Positions 8,042 through 18,172 of a DNA stretch of 64,000 nucleotides are shown piece after piece. This DNA is from Pleomorphomonas sp. NRK KF1 (lineage in GTDB: Bacteria; Pseudomonadota; Alphaproteobacteria; Rhizobiales; Pleomorphomonadaceae), in contig NZ_JAMDLH010000002.1 in assembly GCF_023721755.1 (NCBI RefSeq), forward strand, positions 372,001 through 436,000. The letters are read 5' to 3'. The translations under genes were made by a program, and so were the position numbers. Position 1 is the first letter of the stretch. The number at the start of each line of letters is the position of its first letter. The notes under the pieces are model-generated. The model saw only the letters and a program-made list of their open reading frames with translations. It was not told the origin of the DNA and searched no databases.

Positions 8042-8779
8042 CTAGAGCCGATGCTGGCTCCTGTAGGATTCGATCTGAGCAAGACAGGCCGCCACGATGC
8101 CACCGATCAGCCGCCGCCCCTTGTCTGCCGTCGACGGGCAAGGATCGCCGAAGACGCCGCTCTGGTTGAACGCGCTGAGCTGCATCGGCTCGATGCCGAA
8201 GGTCGCCGGGAACACCGGATACTCGGCAACGGCTTTCTCCATGCGGACGCTGTCGGGCCGGAGCGCCAGCATCATCGACGTCTCCACCTCGTCGGCATGG
8301 AAGAAGCCCGGTCCGGCCGGTGGGCTGTCGCAGATTTCGGCGGCCAGCGCCTCAAGACCCGGATAGTCGAGATGGACGACCTTCAGCCCTTCGCCTTGAA
8401 GGATGCGGGCCGCGAGGGCGATCGGCTCCCTGTTTCCGAAATGACCGTTCAAGGTCACCATGACGGGCACGCCCATGCGCCTCAACTCGCGACCAATGTC
8501 CAGCACGATGGCTTTCAGCGTTTCCGGCTTCAGCGAGATCGTGCCAAGGAAGCCCGAGTTGTTCCAGGCGTCGCCATAGGCGATGGCCGGCAGAAGCAGG
8601 GCACCGAGCGCGTCGGCGATACCGCGCGCCACTCCGCTCGCGAGATCGGTGTCGACCGTGAGCGGCAGGTGATAGCCATGCTGCTCCAGCGCCCCGACCG
8701 GCAGAACCGCCCAGGCGCCGCAGGTGATCGCTTCTCCGGCGTCGCGCCAACTTGCGGTGGCAAGATCAATCGCGCCCAT
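8042..8779 (-). CDS. Creatininase-family amidohydrolase
   Basis: 245 aa, normal for the family. Metal ligands are recognisable: GALEQHGYHLPLTVDTD (Glu, His, Asp of the binuclear site), NGHFGN (usually NGHGGN) and HADEVETS. Family members open cyclic amides (creatinine) or deformylate formamidopyrimidines. In a base-degrading operon a ring-opening or amide-cleaving step on a purine or pyrimidine product is plausible, but this is inference. A GTG at 8782 is in frame, but GGAGG is 5 nt before ATG 8779, and that ATG overlaps the cdd stop codon (TGATG), so 8779 is chosen. Confidence 0.85.
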   Translation of the reverse strand: MGAIDLATASWRDAGEAITCGAWAVLPVGALEQHGYHLPLTVDTDLASGVARGIADALGALLLPAIAYGDAWNNSGFLGTISLKPETLKAIVLDIGRELRRMGVPVMVTLNGHFGNREPIALAARILQGEGLKVVHLDYPGLEALAAEICDSPPAGPGFFHADEVETSMMLALRPDSVRMEKAVAEYPVFPATFGIEPMQLSAFNQSGVFGDPCPSTADKGRRLIGGIVAACLAQIESYRSQHRL

Positions 8780-9741
8780 CACGGCCTCCAGTCGATGATA
8801 TCGAGAACGGCGCCCGGAGCGACCGCGCCCAGCAACTCCCTTGTGCTGGCCGCGTAGTCGACGGCGCCTCCGGCTACGGTTCCCAAAGTTGCCCCGATAA
8901 TCTCGCCGAAGCCGTAGCCGTGGGCGATCAGGTCGACCAGCGCGGCCTGCAACGGCCCCATGGTCGGGTTGAAGGCGACATTCTCGATCGACGCCCCAGC
9001 GATCAGGCCGCCATCGGCCATCTGGAGGACCACGGCGCCGGGGCAGCTGCTGTAGGGGGCATGGGCGCGGCGGCCGGCCGCCAGCAGTGCCTCCATGACC
9101 GGGCTTGCTGTGGCCTCCGCCGCCGGAGTGAGGCGAGGAAAATTGCAGGCGCCGGGCGAAATGCCGGAATGTCCGAGATAGCGGCTGTCGAACGGCCAGG
9201 GATAGAGCTGCTCCAGTGTCAACCGGTGACCGAGCGGATCGATCAGCTCAAGCTGGGGGCCACGCGCAAACTCCGACAGATATTGCCGGCAATGGGCGCA
9301 AGGATGGGCCTCGCCGAGCGCGATGCGGCCGATCGTCGTGCCGCGGCTGAAAGCGCGCGTGAGGACGAAGGTTTCGCCATGCAGCGTATAACTGAGGTGG
9401 GTTCCGGGAAACTCGACGTTTCCGCCGAGCAGCAGATGGCCGGTTTCGGTCTCGAGGCCGATGGCACCGACCCGAAAGCCGGAGATAGGCGGCCGAGCGA
9501 TGGTCTGCGCGACGCCGAGGCCGAGCAGCATGACGTCATCGACCCGCGCGAGGCCGAAGCGGTCCATGATTCCGGCGACGTCATCGGCGAACAGGACGCC
9601 ACCGGCATTGGCAGCGAGCCGGCCGTTCGACGACGAAGCGGCAGTCGCGACGGCTGCGCGCACCGCGGCGCCGACCGAAGCTTCAAGCGCCTCATGCCTT
9701 TGTTTGGACGACAGATCCGCCTCGAACGGATTCTTGCTCAT
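8779..9741 (-). CDS. cdd: Cytidine deaminase, two-domain (E. coli type)
   Basis: 320 aa, similar to the 294 aa two-domain Cdd. Converts cytidine and deoxycytidine to the uridine forms. The catalytic domain shows GGNVEFPG, then LHGETFVLTRA (HGE in place of the usual HAE; the proton-shuttling Glu is kept), then PCAHCRQYLSEF, giving the zinc ligands His/Cys/Cys. The C-terminal half (HAPYSSCPGAVVLQMADGG...SIENVAF) is the second, non-catalytic deaminase-fold domain. ATG 9741 has GAGGA 7 nt upstream. It is the first gene of the leftward four-gene operon. Confidence 0.92.
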   Translation of the reverse strand: MSKNPFEADLSSKQRHEALEASVGAAVRAAVATAASSSNGRLAANAGGVLFADDVAGIMDRFGLARVDDVMLLGLGVAQTIARPPISGFRVGAIGLETETGHLLLGGNVEFPGTHLSYTLHGETFVLTRAFSRGTTIGRIALGEAHPCAHCRQYLSEFARGPQLELIDPLGHRLTLEQLYPWPFDSRYLGHSGISPGACNFPRLTPAAEATASPVMEALLAAGRRAHAPYSSCPGAVVLQMADGGLIAGASIENVAFNPTMGPLQAALVDLIAHGYGFGEIIGATLGTVAGGAVDYAASTRELLGAVAPGAVLDIIDWRP

Positions 9742-9802
9742 TGATCCATCCTCAGTGGAAGCCCTGGGAACGACCGCTCATGGCTTATGCAAATTCCGTG
9801 TC

Positions 9803-9817
9803 GCACATTGATTGTGC
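9803..9817. promoter_or_regulatory. Inverted repeat GCACA-TTGAT-TGTGC in divergent promoter region
   Basis: Five-base arms around a 5-nt spacer, in the middle of the 158-bp region between the divergent cdd and amidohydrolase operons. It is itself flanked by a wider inverted pair, ATGCAAA (9787-9793) and TTTGCAT (9830-9836). Either could bind the LacI regulator encoded at 7004-8017. The arms are short, so this is tentative. Confidence 0.4.
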
Positions 9818-9836
9818 ACTGGCCTTGTGTTTGCAT

Positions 9837-9865
9837 TTGACAGGCGGCCGGAAATGTCGATAGCT
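9837..9865 (+). promoter_or_regulatory. Sigma-70-type promoter candidate for the amidohydrolase/ABC operon
   Basis: TTGACA at 9837-9842, a 17-nt spacer, then ATAGCT at 9860-9865, followed by the amidohydrolase start at 9900. The -35 is perfect; the -10 is weak. The wider TTTGCAT half-site overlaps the -35 border, which suits repression. Confidence 0.45.
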
Positions 9866-9899
9866 CCGGCAATAAACCGCTTTACCGAAGGCTGGTCAA

Positions 9900-11243
9900 A
9901 TGGCTTCTTCGCTCCTTGCCAACGCCACCGTCCTGAGTGTGGACGATCGCAACAGAGTGTTCGCGCCCGGTTGGGTTGCCTTCGACGAAGGCATGATCAC
10001 CGGCGTTGGCGCGATGCGGGATGTGCCGCCATCGGCGGGTTTCGGCGAGGTGATCGACCTGACGGGGCATCTGGTCATGCCGGGCCTCGTCAACGCCCAC
10101 ACCCACGCGCCGATGGTGCTGTTTCGCGGCTGTTCCGAAGGGCACAGCCTGCTCACCATGGACGGTTGGTACAACTCGATCCGCGAACCTGAACTATCTC
10201 TGATTGCGTCCGACATCGGGCCGGCGGTGGCGCTGTCTTGCGCCGAGATGCTGTTGTCGGGAACGACTACCTACTGCGACCAGTATTTCTTCGCCGATGA
10301 GGTGGCAGTGGCGGCCGGGCGCTCGGGCATCCGCGCGGTGATCGCCTACGGCATCGTCCAGTTGGGCGACGCCGAGCGCGGTGCCAGCGAACTGCGCAAT
10401 GCCGCCCGCTTCATCGAACGGCAACGCTCGGCCGATGGACGCATCATTCCCTGGTTCGGGCCCCACGCACCCTATGTCGACAACACCGAGGAACTGATCC
10501 GCGCCGAGGTGGAACTGGCCGTCAAGCACGGCTGCGGCCTGCACCTGCACATGGCCTGCGGCCCCGAGGACAACGAGGAAACCTTGCGCCGCTACGGCCT
10601 CACCGCCGCCGTGGCGCTCGATCGCGATGGTTTCTTCGCCGGGCGAGTCCACGCCGCCCACTGTCTCGACTTGTCTCCGGAAGACATCGCCGTCTTCGCC
10701 AGGGCGCCGGCGGCCTCGGTGGCCCACTGCGCCACGGCCGGCCTCAGGTCGGGTCGCGAAGGCATCTGCCCGGTCGTCGACCTCAAGGCGGCCGGCGTCA
10801 CGGTGGCGCTCGGCACCGACAATGTCGCGGCCAACAACTCCTACGACATGATCGCCGAGATGCGCGTCGCCGGCCTCGTCGCCTCGCACCGCCAGGGCGT
10901 CGCCCAGCCGATCCCGGCCCGCGAGCTGCTGCGCATGGCGACGATCGATGGCGCCAGGGCGCTCGGCCTCGACAATCGCACGGGCTCGCTGGAACCGGGC
11001 AAGGCCGCCGACATCGTGGTCGTCGATCTCAACGGTCCCGGATACTCGAAGTCGCCGGATCTCGAGGCCTTGCTGATCTACTCCGGTAGCGGCCGCGATG
11101 TGCGGCACGTCTGGGTAGACGGCGAACCACTGGTCCGAGATCGGCAGTTGATTCGACAGGATTTTCGCGAAATCCGCTCGACCTACGATCGAACCTATGA
11201 TGACTTCTGGGCGCGGGTCCGCGCGGCACGCGAGGTGGCATGA
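9900..11243 (+). CDS. Amidohydrolase of the TRZ/ATZ deaminase group (MTA/SAH or nucleobase deaminase-like)
   Basis: 447 aa. Metal motifs in order: PGLVNAHTHAPM (HxH near residues 66-70), LHLHMACGPEDNEE, HAAHCLDL and LGTDNVAANN with the catalytic Asp. Layout matches the subtype III amidohydrolases that include 5-methylthioadenosine/S-adenosylhomocysteine deaminase, guanine deaminase and isoguanine/cytosine deaminases. It deaminates a purine- or pyrimidine-type substrate; which one cannot be read here. AAGG lies about 8 nt before ATG 9900. It opens the rightward operon with a nucleoside hydrolase and an ABC importer. Confidence 0.85.
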   Translation: MASSLLANATVLSVDDRNRVFAPGWVAFDEGMITGVGAMRDVPPSAGFGEVIDLTGHLVMPGLVNAHTHAPMVLFRGCSEGHSLLTMDGWYNSIREPELSLIASDIGPAVALSCAEMLLSGTTTYCDQYFFADEVAVAAGRSGIRAVIAYGIVQLGDAERGASELRNAARFIERQRSADGRIIPWFGPHAPYVDNTEELIRAEVELAVKHGCGLHLHMACGPEDNEETLRRYGLTAAVALDRDGFFAGRVHAAHCLDLSPEDIAVFARAPAASVAHCATAGLRSGREGICPVVDLKAAGVTVALGTDNVAANNSYDMIAEMRVAGLVASHRQGVAQPIPARELLRMATIDGARALGLDNRTGSLEPGKAADIVVVDLNGPGYSKSPDLEALLIYSGSGRDVRHVWVDGEPLVRDRQLIRQDFREIRSTYDRTYDDFWARVRAAREVA

Positions 11244-11247
11244 GCGC

Positions 11248-12195
11248 ATGAACAGGCTCATTCTGGATACCGACGGCGGAATTGACGACGCGCAGGCGCT
11301 GCTGCTGCTGATCGCCGCGGGGCGCACGCCCTACGCCGTCACCACCGTTTTCGGCAACGTCGGGCTCGATGCGGCGACGGCCAACATCCTGGCGACGCTG
11401 GCCGTCGCCGGCATCGAGGTCCCCGTCCACATGGGAGCGCGGAAAGCGATCGCCCAACCGTTGATCGACGCCAAGCACGTCCACGGCGAGGATGGGCTCG
11501 GCGGCGCGCCCCGCCCTGCCCGCACGGCCGAACCGGCCGGCGACGACGCGGTGGGTTTTCTCGTCCGCACCTTGCGCGAGGCCGGCTCGGAAGGCCGGAA
11601 GGTCGATCTCCTGATGATCGGTCCCCTGACCAACCTGGCGCTGGCGCTCGACGTCGATGCCGCGATCGCCGAGGGCATCGGCCGGCTCACCATCATGGGC
11701 GGGACGATCCACGGACGCGGCAACGTGACGCCGGCTGCCGAGTTCAACATCTACGCCGATCCCGAGGCAGCAAAGATCGTCTTCTCCGCCGGCCTCGACA
11801 CGGTGGTGGTGCCCTGGGAGCCATGCGTCGAGCATCACCTGCCCGGCGCGGAGGTGGACGCGCTGTTCGCCGGCCTTCCGGAGTCGCCGGTCAAGCGGTT
11901 CTCCCTGGCGCTGGCCAACCATGCCCGCCAGCGGGTGGCCGGCTTCGGCGGCGGCGATGCCTTCCGTTTCGTCGATCCCTTTGCGGCGGCCGTCGCGGTC
12001 GAGCCGGAGATCGTCACCCGATCCATCCGCGCCTCCGTCGACGTGGCGCTGGCGCCCGACATCACCCGCGGCATGACCGTGGTCGACCCCAGCCATCGAC
12101 TGGGCACGCCGGCCATCACGCTGGTCGAGCGGGCCGACATCCGGCGGCTGACCGAGCTCTATGCCGCCTCGATGACCTTTGAAGCCCAACAATAA
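11248..12195 (+). CDS. Nucleoside hydrolase (IUNH family), second copy
   Basis: 315 aa from ATG 11248, which follows the amidohydrolase stop by 4 nt; a longer reading from 11197 would overlap that gene by 47 nt and is less likely. Signature LDTDGGIDDAQALLLL (DxDxxxDD), HGEDGLGG, LLMIGPLTNLALAL and EFNIYADPEAAKIVFS support N-ribohydrolase activity. It shares the fold and motifs of the enzyme at 1633-2604 but differs widely in sequence, so it probably has a different base preference. It sits directly before the nucleoside importer genes. Confidence 0.92.
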   Translation: MNRLILDTDGGIDDAQALLLLIAAGRTPYAVTTVFGNVGLDAATANILATLAVAGIEVPVHMGARKAIAQPLIDAKHVHGEDGLGGAPRPARTAEPAGDDAVGFLVRTLREAGSEGRKVDLLMIGPLTNLALALDVDAAIAEGIGRLTIMGGTIHGRGNVTPAAEFNIYADPEAAKIVFSAGLDTVVVPWEPCVEHHLPGAEVDALFAGLPESPVKRFSLALANHARQRVAGFGGGDAFRFVDPFAAAVAVEPEIVTRSIRASVDVALAPDITRGMTVVDPSHRLGTPAITLVERADIRRLTELYAASMTFEAQQ

Positions 12196-12224
12196 TAAAA
12201 GACCGTCCAGACAGGAGAACAGTG

Positions 12225-13277
12225 ATGACGACCAACATGCTCAGCCGGCGGACGTTCGCCGGCCTCACCCTCGCCGCCGGGCTTGCGCTGCCGTTTGCCG
12301 GTTCCCCGGCCCTCGCCGCCGACTACAGCAAGGACAATCCGCTCAAGGTGGCGCTGGTGGTGCACGGAAACCTCGGCGACAAGAGCTTCTTCGACAGCGC
12401 CGCCGCCGGCCTCAGGAAGGCGGATGCCGAATTGCCGGTGAAGACCACCGTCATCGAGGCCGGTCTCGATCGCGGCCGCTGGCAGCCCGCGCTCGCCGAC
12501 GCCGCAGACGGCGACTATGACGTCATCATCGGCGGCACCTGGGAGATGAACGCCTTCATGGCCGAGCTTGCGCCCGAGTATCCGGACAAGAAGTTCATCC
12601 TGTTCGATGATGCCCCGGACTTCGCCGCAGCCGATCTCAAGAACATGATGGCCATCCAGTATCGCACGTCGACGGCCGCATACCTCGCCGGCTACGCGGC
12701 GGCCAAGGTCTCCAAGACCGGCAAGCTCGGTGAGATCCTCGGCGTCGAGGGCGCGACGGTGGTCGAGTTCGCCGTCGGCTTCGAGCAGGGGGCCAAGGCG
12801 GCCAACCCCGATGTCGAGGTGACGCGCGCCGTCGCCGGCTCGTTCACCGACCCGGCCAAGGGCAAGGAGCTGGCGCTCGCCCAGTTCTCGCAAGGCGTCG
12901 ATGTGGTGTTCCCCATCGCCGGCGGCACCGGCATCGGCGCGTTGCAGGCCGCCCGCGACGGCGGCAAGCTGGCCGTCGGCGTCGACAGCGACCAGGCCGT
13001 CATCTTCGAGGCGTCGGACCCGGCCCAGGCCGAGGTCATCTTCACCTCGGTTGAAAAGAGGGTTGGCCAGTCGCTCTACGACACGCTGAAGAAGACGATC
13101 GACGGAACCGCTACCTACGGCCAGGTCGTGCTGCTCGGCCTGCAGGACGGCGCCGTCTCGATTTCCAAGAACAAATACTACGAAAAGGTGGTCCCCGCCG
13201 ATGTGCGCGCCGCGGTCGACGAGCAGGAGAAGAAGATCGTCGCCGGCGAGATCAAGGTCGACACGGTGATGAAGTAA
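12225..13277 (+). CDS. BMP-family ABC transporter substrate-binding protein
   Basis: 350 aa. The N-terminus has a twin-arginine-like signal SRRTFAGLTLAAG with cleavage after about SPALAA, so export may be by Tat. The mature part begins LKVALVVHGNLGDKSFFDSAAAG, the BMP/PnrA nucleoside-binding fold, with VEFAVGFEQGAKAANPDV and the ligand-site region FPIAGGTGIGALQAARDGG and VGVDSDQ. GTG 12222 and ATG 12225 are both possible; AGGAG is 7 nt from the ATG, which is chosen. It supplies ligand to the ATPase and permeases that follow. A stem-loop after the gene may set its level above theirs. Confidence 0.92.
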   Translation: MTTNMLSRRTFAGLTLAAGLALPFAGSPALAADYSKDNPLKVALVVHGNLGDKSFFDSAAAGLRKADAELPVKTTVIEAGLDRGRWQPALADAADGDYDVIIGGTWEMNAFMAELAPEYPDKKFILFDDAPDFAAADLKNMMAIQYRTSTAAYLAGYAAAKVSKTGKLGEILGVEGATVVEFAVGFEQGAKAANPDVEVTRAVAGSFTDPAKGKELALAQFSQGVDVVFPIAGGTGIGALQAARDGGKLAVGVDSDQAVIFEASDPAQAEVIFTSVEKRVGQSLYDTLKKTIDGTATYGQVVLLGLQDGAVSISKNKYYEKVVPADVRAAVDEQEKKIVAGEIKVDTVMK

Positions 13278-13284
13278 GGCTCGG

Positions 13285-13317
13285 CGGCCCTGCCTTTCCA
13301 CGGAGGCGGGGCCGTTT
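13285..13317 (+). terminator. Stem-loop between binding-protein and ATPase genes (partial terminator)
   Basis: CGGCCCTGCC pairs with GGCGGGGCCG (10 bp including one T-G wobble) around a 10-nt loop, followed by TTT. It sits in the 59-nt gap inside the ABC operon. Such hairpins often make the binding protein more abundant than the membrane components. The short T-run suggests incomplete termination or mRNA 3' protection. Confidence 0.6.
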
Positions 13318-13336
13318 CCATTCGGGGACGGACGAC

Positions 13337-14877
<1,541 letters not shown>

Positions 14878-14881
<4 letters not shown>

Positions 14882-15972
14882 GTCTTCGAACCGACCCTCG
14901 CTTCAAGGCGGCCGGCAAGGAAATCGGCCGCGCCGTTGCGGCCTTGGCCGTCGCTCTTCTGGTGACCTTTGTCGTGGTGCTGCTCACTTCGCAGGACCCG
15001 ATCAAGGCCTTCGGGACCTTGCTCACAGCTCCCTTCTCGTCGATGCGGACGACCGGTTTGTGGATCGACGAGGTGGCCAAGCTGACGTTGACCGGCCTTG
15101 CCTTCGCGCTGGTTTTCCAGGCACGGCAGTTCTCGATGGGCGTGCAGGGGCAAGTTTACGTCGGTGCGCTGTTTGCGACCTTCATCGCCCTGTCGCCCCT
15201 CGGGGCGACCCTCCTCGCCCTGCCCCTCGGGATCCTGGTCGCCATGCTGGCGGGCGCCGCCTACGGCTTCATTCCCGGCTATGCCAAGGCCCGCTTCGGC
15301 GCCAACGAGATCGTCTCCTCGCTGATGCTGAACTATCTCGCCATCAAGGTGGTCAACTATCTGATACGAGCCCATCTCGCGCCGACCGGGACCGGCCAGC
15401 TGATGACCGAGAAGTTTCCTGCCCAATCCATCTTTCCGGCTCTTCTGCCGAACACACGTTTCGACCTCGGCATCGTCATCGCCGTCCTGTCGGTGGCGGC
15501 GGTGTGGTTCCTCCTTTACCGCACGCGCTGGGGCCTGAAGCTGCGGCTCGTCGGCCATAACGCCCGTTTCGCGGAATATGCGGGCATCCCCTCGTCGCTG
15601 ACCATGATTTCGGCGATGACGGCGGCCGGCGCGATCGGCGGCCTGCTCGGCGCCGTCTACGTGCACGGCCGCGCCTTCGGCCGCCTGGCCATCGACTTCG
15701 ACGGCAACCTCGCCTTCGAAGGCATCCTGGTGGCGATCGTCGCCCGCGACCGGCCGCTGGTGGTGCCGATCGTCGCGCTGTTCTACGGCTACCTTCGCCA
15801 GGGAGCACAGTTGATGGCCATCCGATCCGACGTTCCGTCGGAGGTGATCTCCATCGTGCAGGCCATCATCATCCTGTTGGTCGCCTCTTCCTTCACGATC
15901 CCCGGCAAGGCGTTCTGGGTGCGACTGTTCCGCTTCGGCCCCGCTCGTACCGTGGAGGCTGCCGGCAAATGA
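14878..15972 (+). CDS. ABC transporter permease, nucleoside-type (first)
   Basis: 364 aa from ATG 14878, overlapping the ATPase stop by 4 nt. It is a polytopic inner membrane protein with hydrophobic segments near residues 15-38, 60-85, 95-130, 190-215 and 270-345. Contains MGVQGQVYVGALFATFIAL and NEIVSSLMLNYLAIKVVNYL, typical of BPD_transp_2 permeases for nucleosides (YufP/BmpB-like). It forms a heterodimer with the next gene product. Confidence 0.9.
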
Positions 15973-16928
15973 CCGAACTCCTGATCACCGTTTTCTCGGC
16001 CACCTTCTTCGTCACGGTCATCCGTACCTCGACGCCGCTGCTGTTTGCCACGCTCGGCGGCCTGATCTCCGATCTCTCCGGCGCGCTCAACGTGGCGCTC
16101 GAAGGCATGATGCTGATCTCGGCGCTCACCGCCGTCATCGTCTCGGTTCATGCGCCCTGGTACGTGGCGGTGCTGGCAGGCTTCGCCGCCGGCGGCGTGC
16201 TTGGGGCCCTGATGGGCTTCTTCCACCTGCGCCTGAAGGCCGACATCATCCTCGTCGGCTTCGCGGTCAACATCCTGGCGGCCGGCGGCACGGTGTTCGC
16301 GCTGTCGCTGGCGACCGGCGGAGACAAGGGCACCTCGATCAATCTGGTCTCCAAGGCCATCCCGACGATCGACCTGCCGTTTCTCGCGGCGATCCCCGGC
16401 ATCGGCCCGTTGCTGCACAGCCTGCTGTCGGGCCATTCGGCGCTGAGCTGGCTGGCCATCCTCAGCGTGTTCGGCATCTGGTACTTCCTCTACCGCACAC
16501 CGCCCGGCCTCTGGCTGCGCGGTGTCGGCGAGTACCCGGCGGCGCCGGAGGCGGCCGGCATCCCCGTCGCCAAGGTGCGCTTCTGGAGTCTCGTCGCCTC
16601 GGGCCTGCTGGCCGGTCTCGGCGGTGTCCAGCTCGCGATGTTCAACTACGTCGGCTTCACCCGCGACATGACCGCCGGACGCGGCTTCATCGCCCTCGGC
16701 GCCGTGCTGCTCGGGGCCCGCCATCCGATCGGTGCCATGTGGGCGGCCCTGCTGTTCGGCGTCTTTGATGCGCTGTCGATCGTCATGCCCAACCTGTTCA
16801 GCTGGATCCCGGCCGAACTCATCCAGAGCATCCCGTTCCTGGTGACGATCATCGCCCTGATCCTGTTCTCGCTGCGTGCCCAACGGGCGCGGCGCGTGGC
16901 GGCGCCGCTGCGCTCGGCCGACACTTGA
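15969..16928 (+). CDS. ABC transporter permease, nucleoside-type (second)
   Basis: 319 aa, start overlapping the previous stop (ATGA). Hydrophobic throughout, with the family motif GGLISDLSGALNVALEGMML and the later RGFIALGAVLLGARHPIGAMWAALLFG. It pairs with the 14878 permease (YufQ/BmpC-like). It is the last gene of the operon that begins at 9900 and is followed by the convergent moaA gene across a 245-bp gap. Confidence 0.9.
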   Translation: MTELLITVFSATFFVTVIRTSTPLLFATLGGLISDLSGALNVALEGMMLISALTAVIVSVHAPWYVAVLAGFAAGGVLGALMGFFHLRLKADIILVGFAVNILAAGGTVFALSLATGGDKGTSINLVSKAIPTIDLPFLAAIPGIGPLLHSLLSGHSALSWLAILSVFGIWYFLYRTPPGLWLRGVGEYPAAPEAAGIPVAKVRFWSLVASGLLAGLGGVQLAMFNYVGFTRDMTAGRGFIALGAVLLGARHPIGAMWAALLFGVFDALSIVMPNLFSWIPAELIQSIPFLVTIIALILFSLRAQRARRVAAPLRSADT

Positions 16929-17173
16929 CGAGGGAGACCGATGAAAGACCTTGCCGGGAAAACGGGCACCCGCGGTATTACAGGGAATAAAGCCCAAGAG
17001 GACAGCTCACAACTTGCGGCGCACCGATCTGTTGCATGCCGCGAAGGATCTACCAGGCGTGGAGGGCGTGTCGGGCTTTTTTGCAGTACCGCGTAGGTGG
17101 CTGTGATCGCCTTTGAACTGGAAATCAGGAGTCGAGATCCATCGGCTTCAGCGAATAGCTTATGCCCCGCCCT
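16929..17173. other. Intergenic region between permease and moaA (convergent)
   Basis: 245 bp without a credible gene. A 51-codon reading from ATG 16941 to 17096 has no ribosome-binding site and no recognisable content. The stretch contains one copy of a diverged 47-nt repeat (17005-17051) and a run TCGGGCTTTTTTG near 17070-17082 that could end rightward transcription, although no strong stem precedes it. Confidence 0.5.
17005..17051. repeat. Diverged 47-nt intergenic repeat, copy 1
   Basis: Matches 31093-31139 in the same orientation at 40 of 47 positions without gaps; the longest shared run is CACCGATCTGTTGC. Both copies lie between convergent genes. No coding or known RNA identity recognised. 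Confidence 0.6.
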
Positions 17174-18172
17174 TCATCCGCCAAGCGCCGACATGTGCCG
17201 ACGGAGCGCCGGCCGTTGGTCCGGGCCGATCGCGAAGTCGTGCCCCTTGGGCTTGAGCTCTATGGCGCGGGCAATCGCGGTGTTCAAGAGGTCGTCGCCC
17301 TCCGAGCCGCGCAGGGCCGATCGAAGGTCGGTGCGCTCTTCCTGGCCGAGGCAAGTGTAGAGAACGCCGGTGGCGCTCACCCGAACGCGGTTGCAGGTGT
17401 CGCAGAAATTGTGGGTCATCGGCGTGATGAAGCCGAGCCGACCGCCGGTCTCCTCAACGCGGGCATAGCGGGCGGGCCCACCGGAGCGCTCGGCGGTGTC
17501 GACCAGGGTGAGGCGGCGCTCGATGAGACGGCGCAACTCGTCGAGCGGCAGATACTGATCCGTCCGGTCGATGCCCACGTCGCCGAGCGGCATGGTCTCG
17601 ATCAGCGTCAGATCCATTCCGTGCCCGTGGGCGAAGTCGATCAGGTCGAAGATTTCGGTCTCGGTGATGCCCTTGAGCGCCACGGTGTTGAGCTTGATCT
17701 TGAGGCCGGCCTCCCTCGCCGCGCGCAGGCCGTCCATCACCGCACCAAGCTGGCCGCGACGGGTGAGGAGCCGAAACCGGTCGGCATCGAGCGTGTCGAG
17801 CGACACGTTGACACGCTTGACGCCGGCGGCGGCCAGCGCCTCTGCATGATTGGCGAGCTGCGTGCCATTCGTGGTCAGCGTAAGCTCTTTGAGCGCCCCA
17901 CCCTGCAAGTGCCGGGACAGCGACCGGAACAGCGCCAAGATGTCCTTGCGCACCAGCGGTTCGCCGCCGGTTATCCTGATCTTGTTGATGCCCCTGGCAA
18001 CGAAGGCCGACGCCAGCCGGTCGAGTTCCTCGAGCGTCAGGAGGTCCCGCTTGGGCACGAACTGCATGTCCTCGGCCATGCAGTAGACACAGCGCAGATC
18101 GCAGCGATCGGTCACGGACAGGCGAAGATAACGGATGGTGCGGCCAAAGCGATCGGTCAGCGCACAAGTCAC
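17174..18172 (-). CDS. moaA: GTP 3',8-cyclase MoaA (molybdenum cofactor biosynthesis)
   Basis: 332 aa. Radical-SAM enzyme that converts GTP to the cyclic precursor of molybdopterin. The N-terminal cluster motif is CDLRCVYC (CxxxCxxC) and the C-terminal cluster is [18 protein letters not shown]; the protein ends RHMSALGG with the GG tail required in MoaA. Start is GTG 18172, overlapping the moeA stop (GTGA). It is the last gene of the nar operon, where it secures cofactor supply for NarG. Confidence 0.95.
   Translation of the reverse strand: MTCALTDRFGRTIRYLRLSVTDRCDLRCVYCMAEDMQFVPKRDLLTLEELDRLASAFVARGINKIRITGGEPLVRKDILALFRSLSRHLQGGALKELTLTTNGTQLANHAEALAAAGVKRVNVSLDTLDADRFRLLTRRGQLGAVMDGLRAAREAGLKIKLNTVALKGITETEIFDLIDFAHGHGMDLTLIETMPLGDVGIDRTDQYLPLDELRRLIERRLTLVDTAERSGGPARYARVEETGGRLGFITPMTHNFCDTCNRVRVSATGVLYTCLGQEERTDLRSALRGSEGDDLLNTAIARAIELKPKGHDFAIGPDQRPALRRHMSALGG

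Noticed and set aside
5117-8857. Very long plus-strand open frame (1246 codons) across the adenine deaminase, LacI and creatininase genes
   Set aside because: It is antisense to three well-supported genes; the translation is His/Gly/Arg-rich with no domain, a normal effect of high GC content.
16941-17096. 51-codon ORF downstream of the second permease
   Set aside because: No ribosome-binding site, no recognisable content, and it runs through the intergenic repeat.
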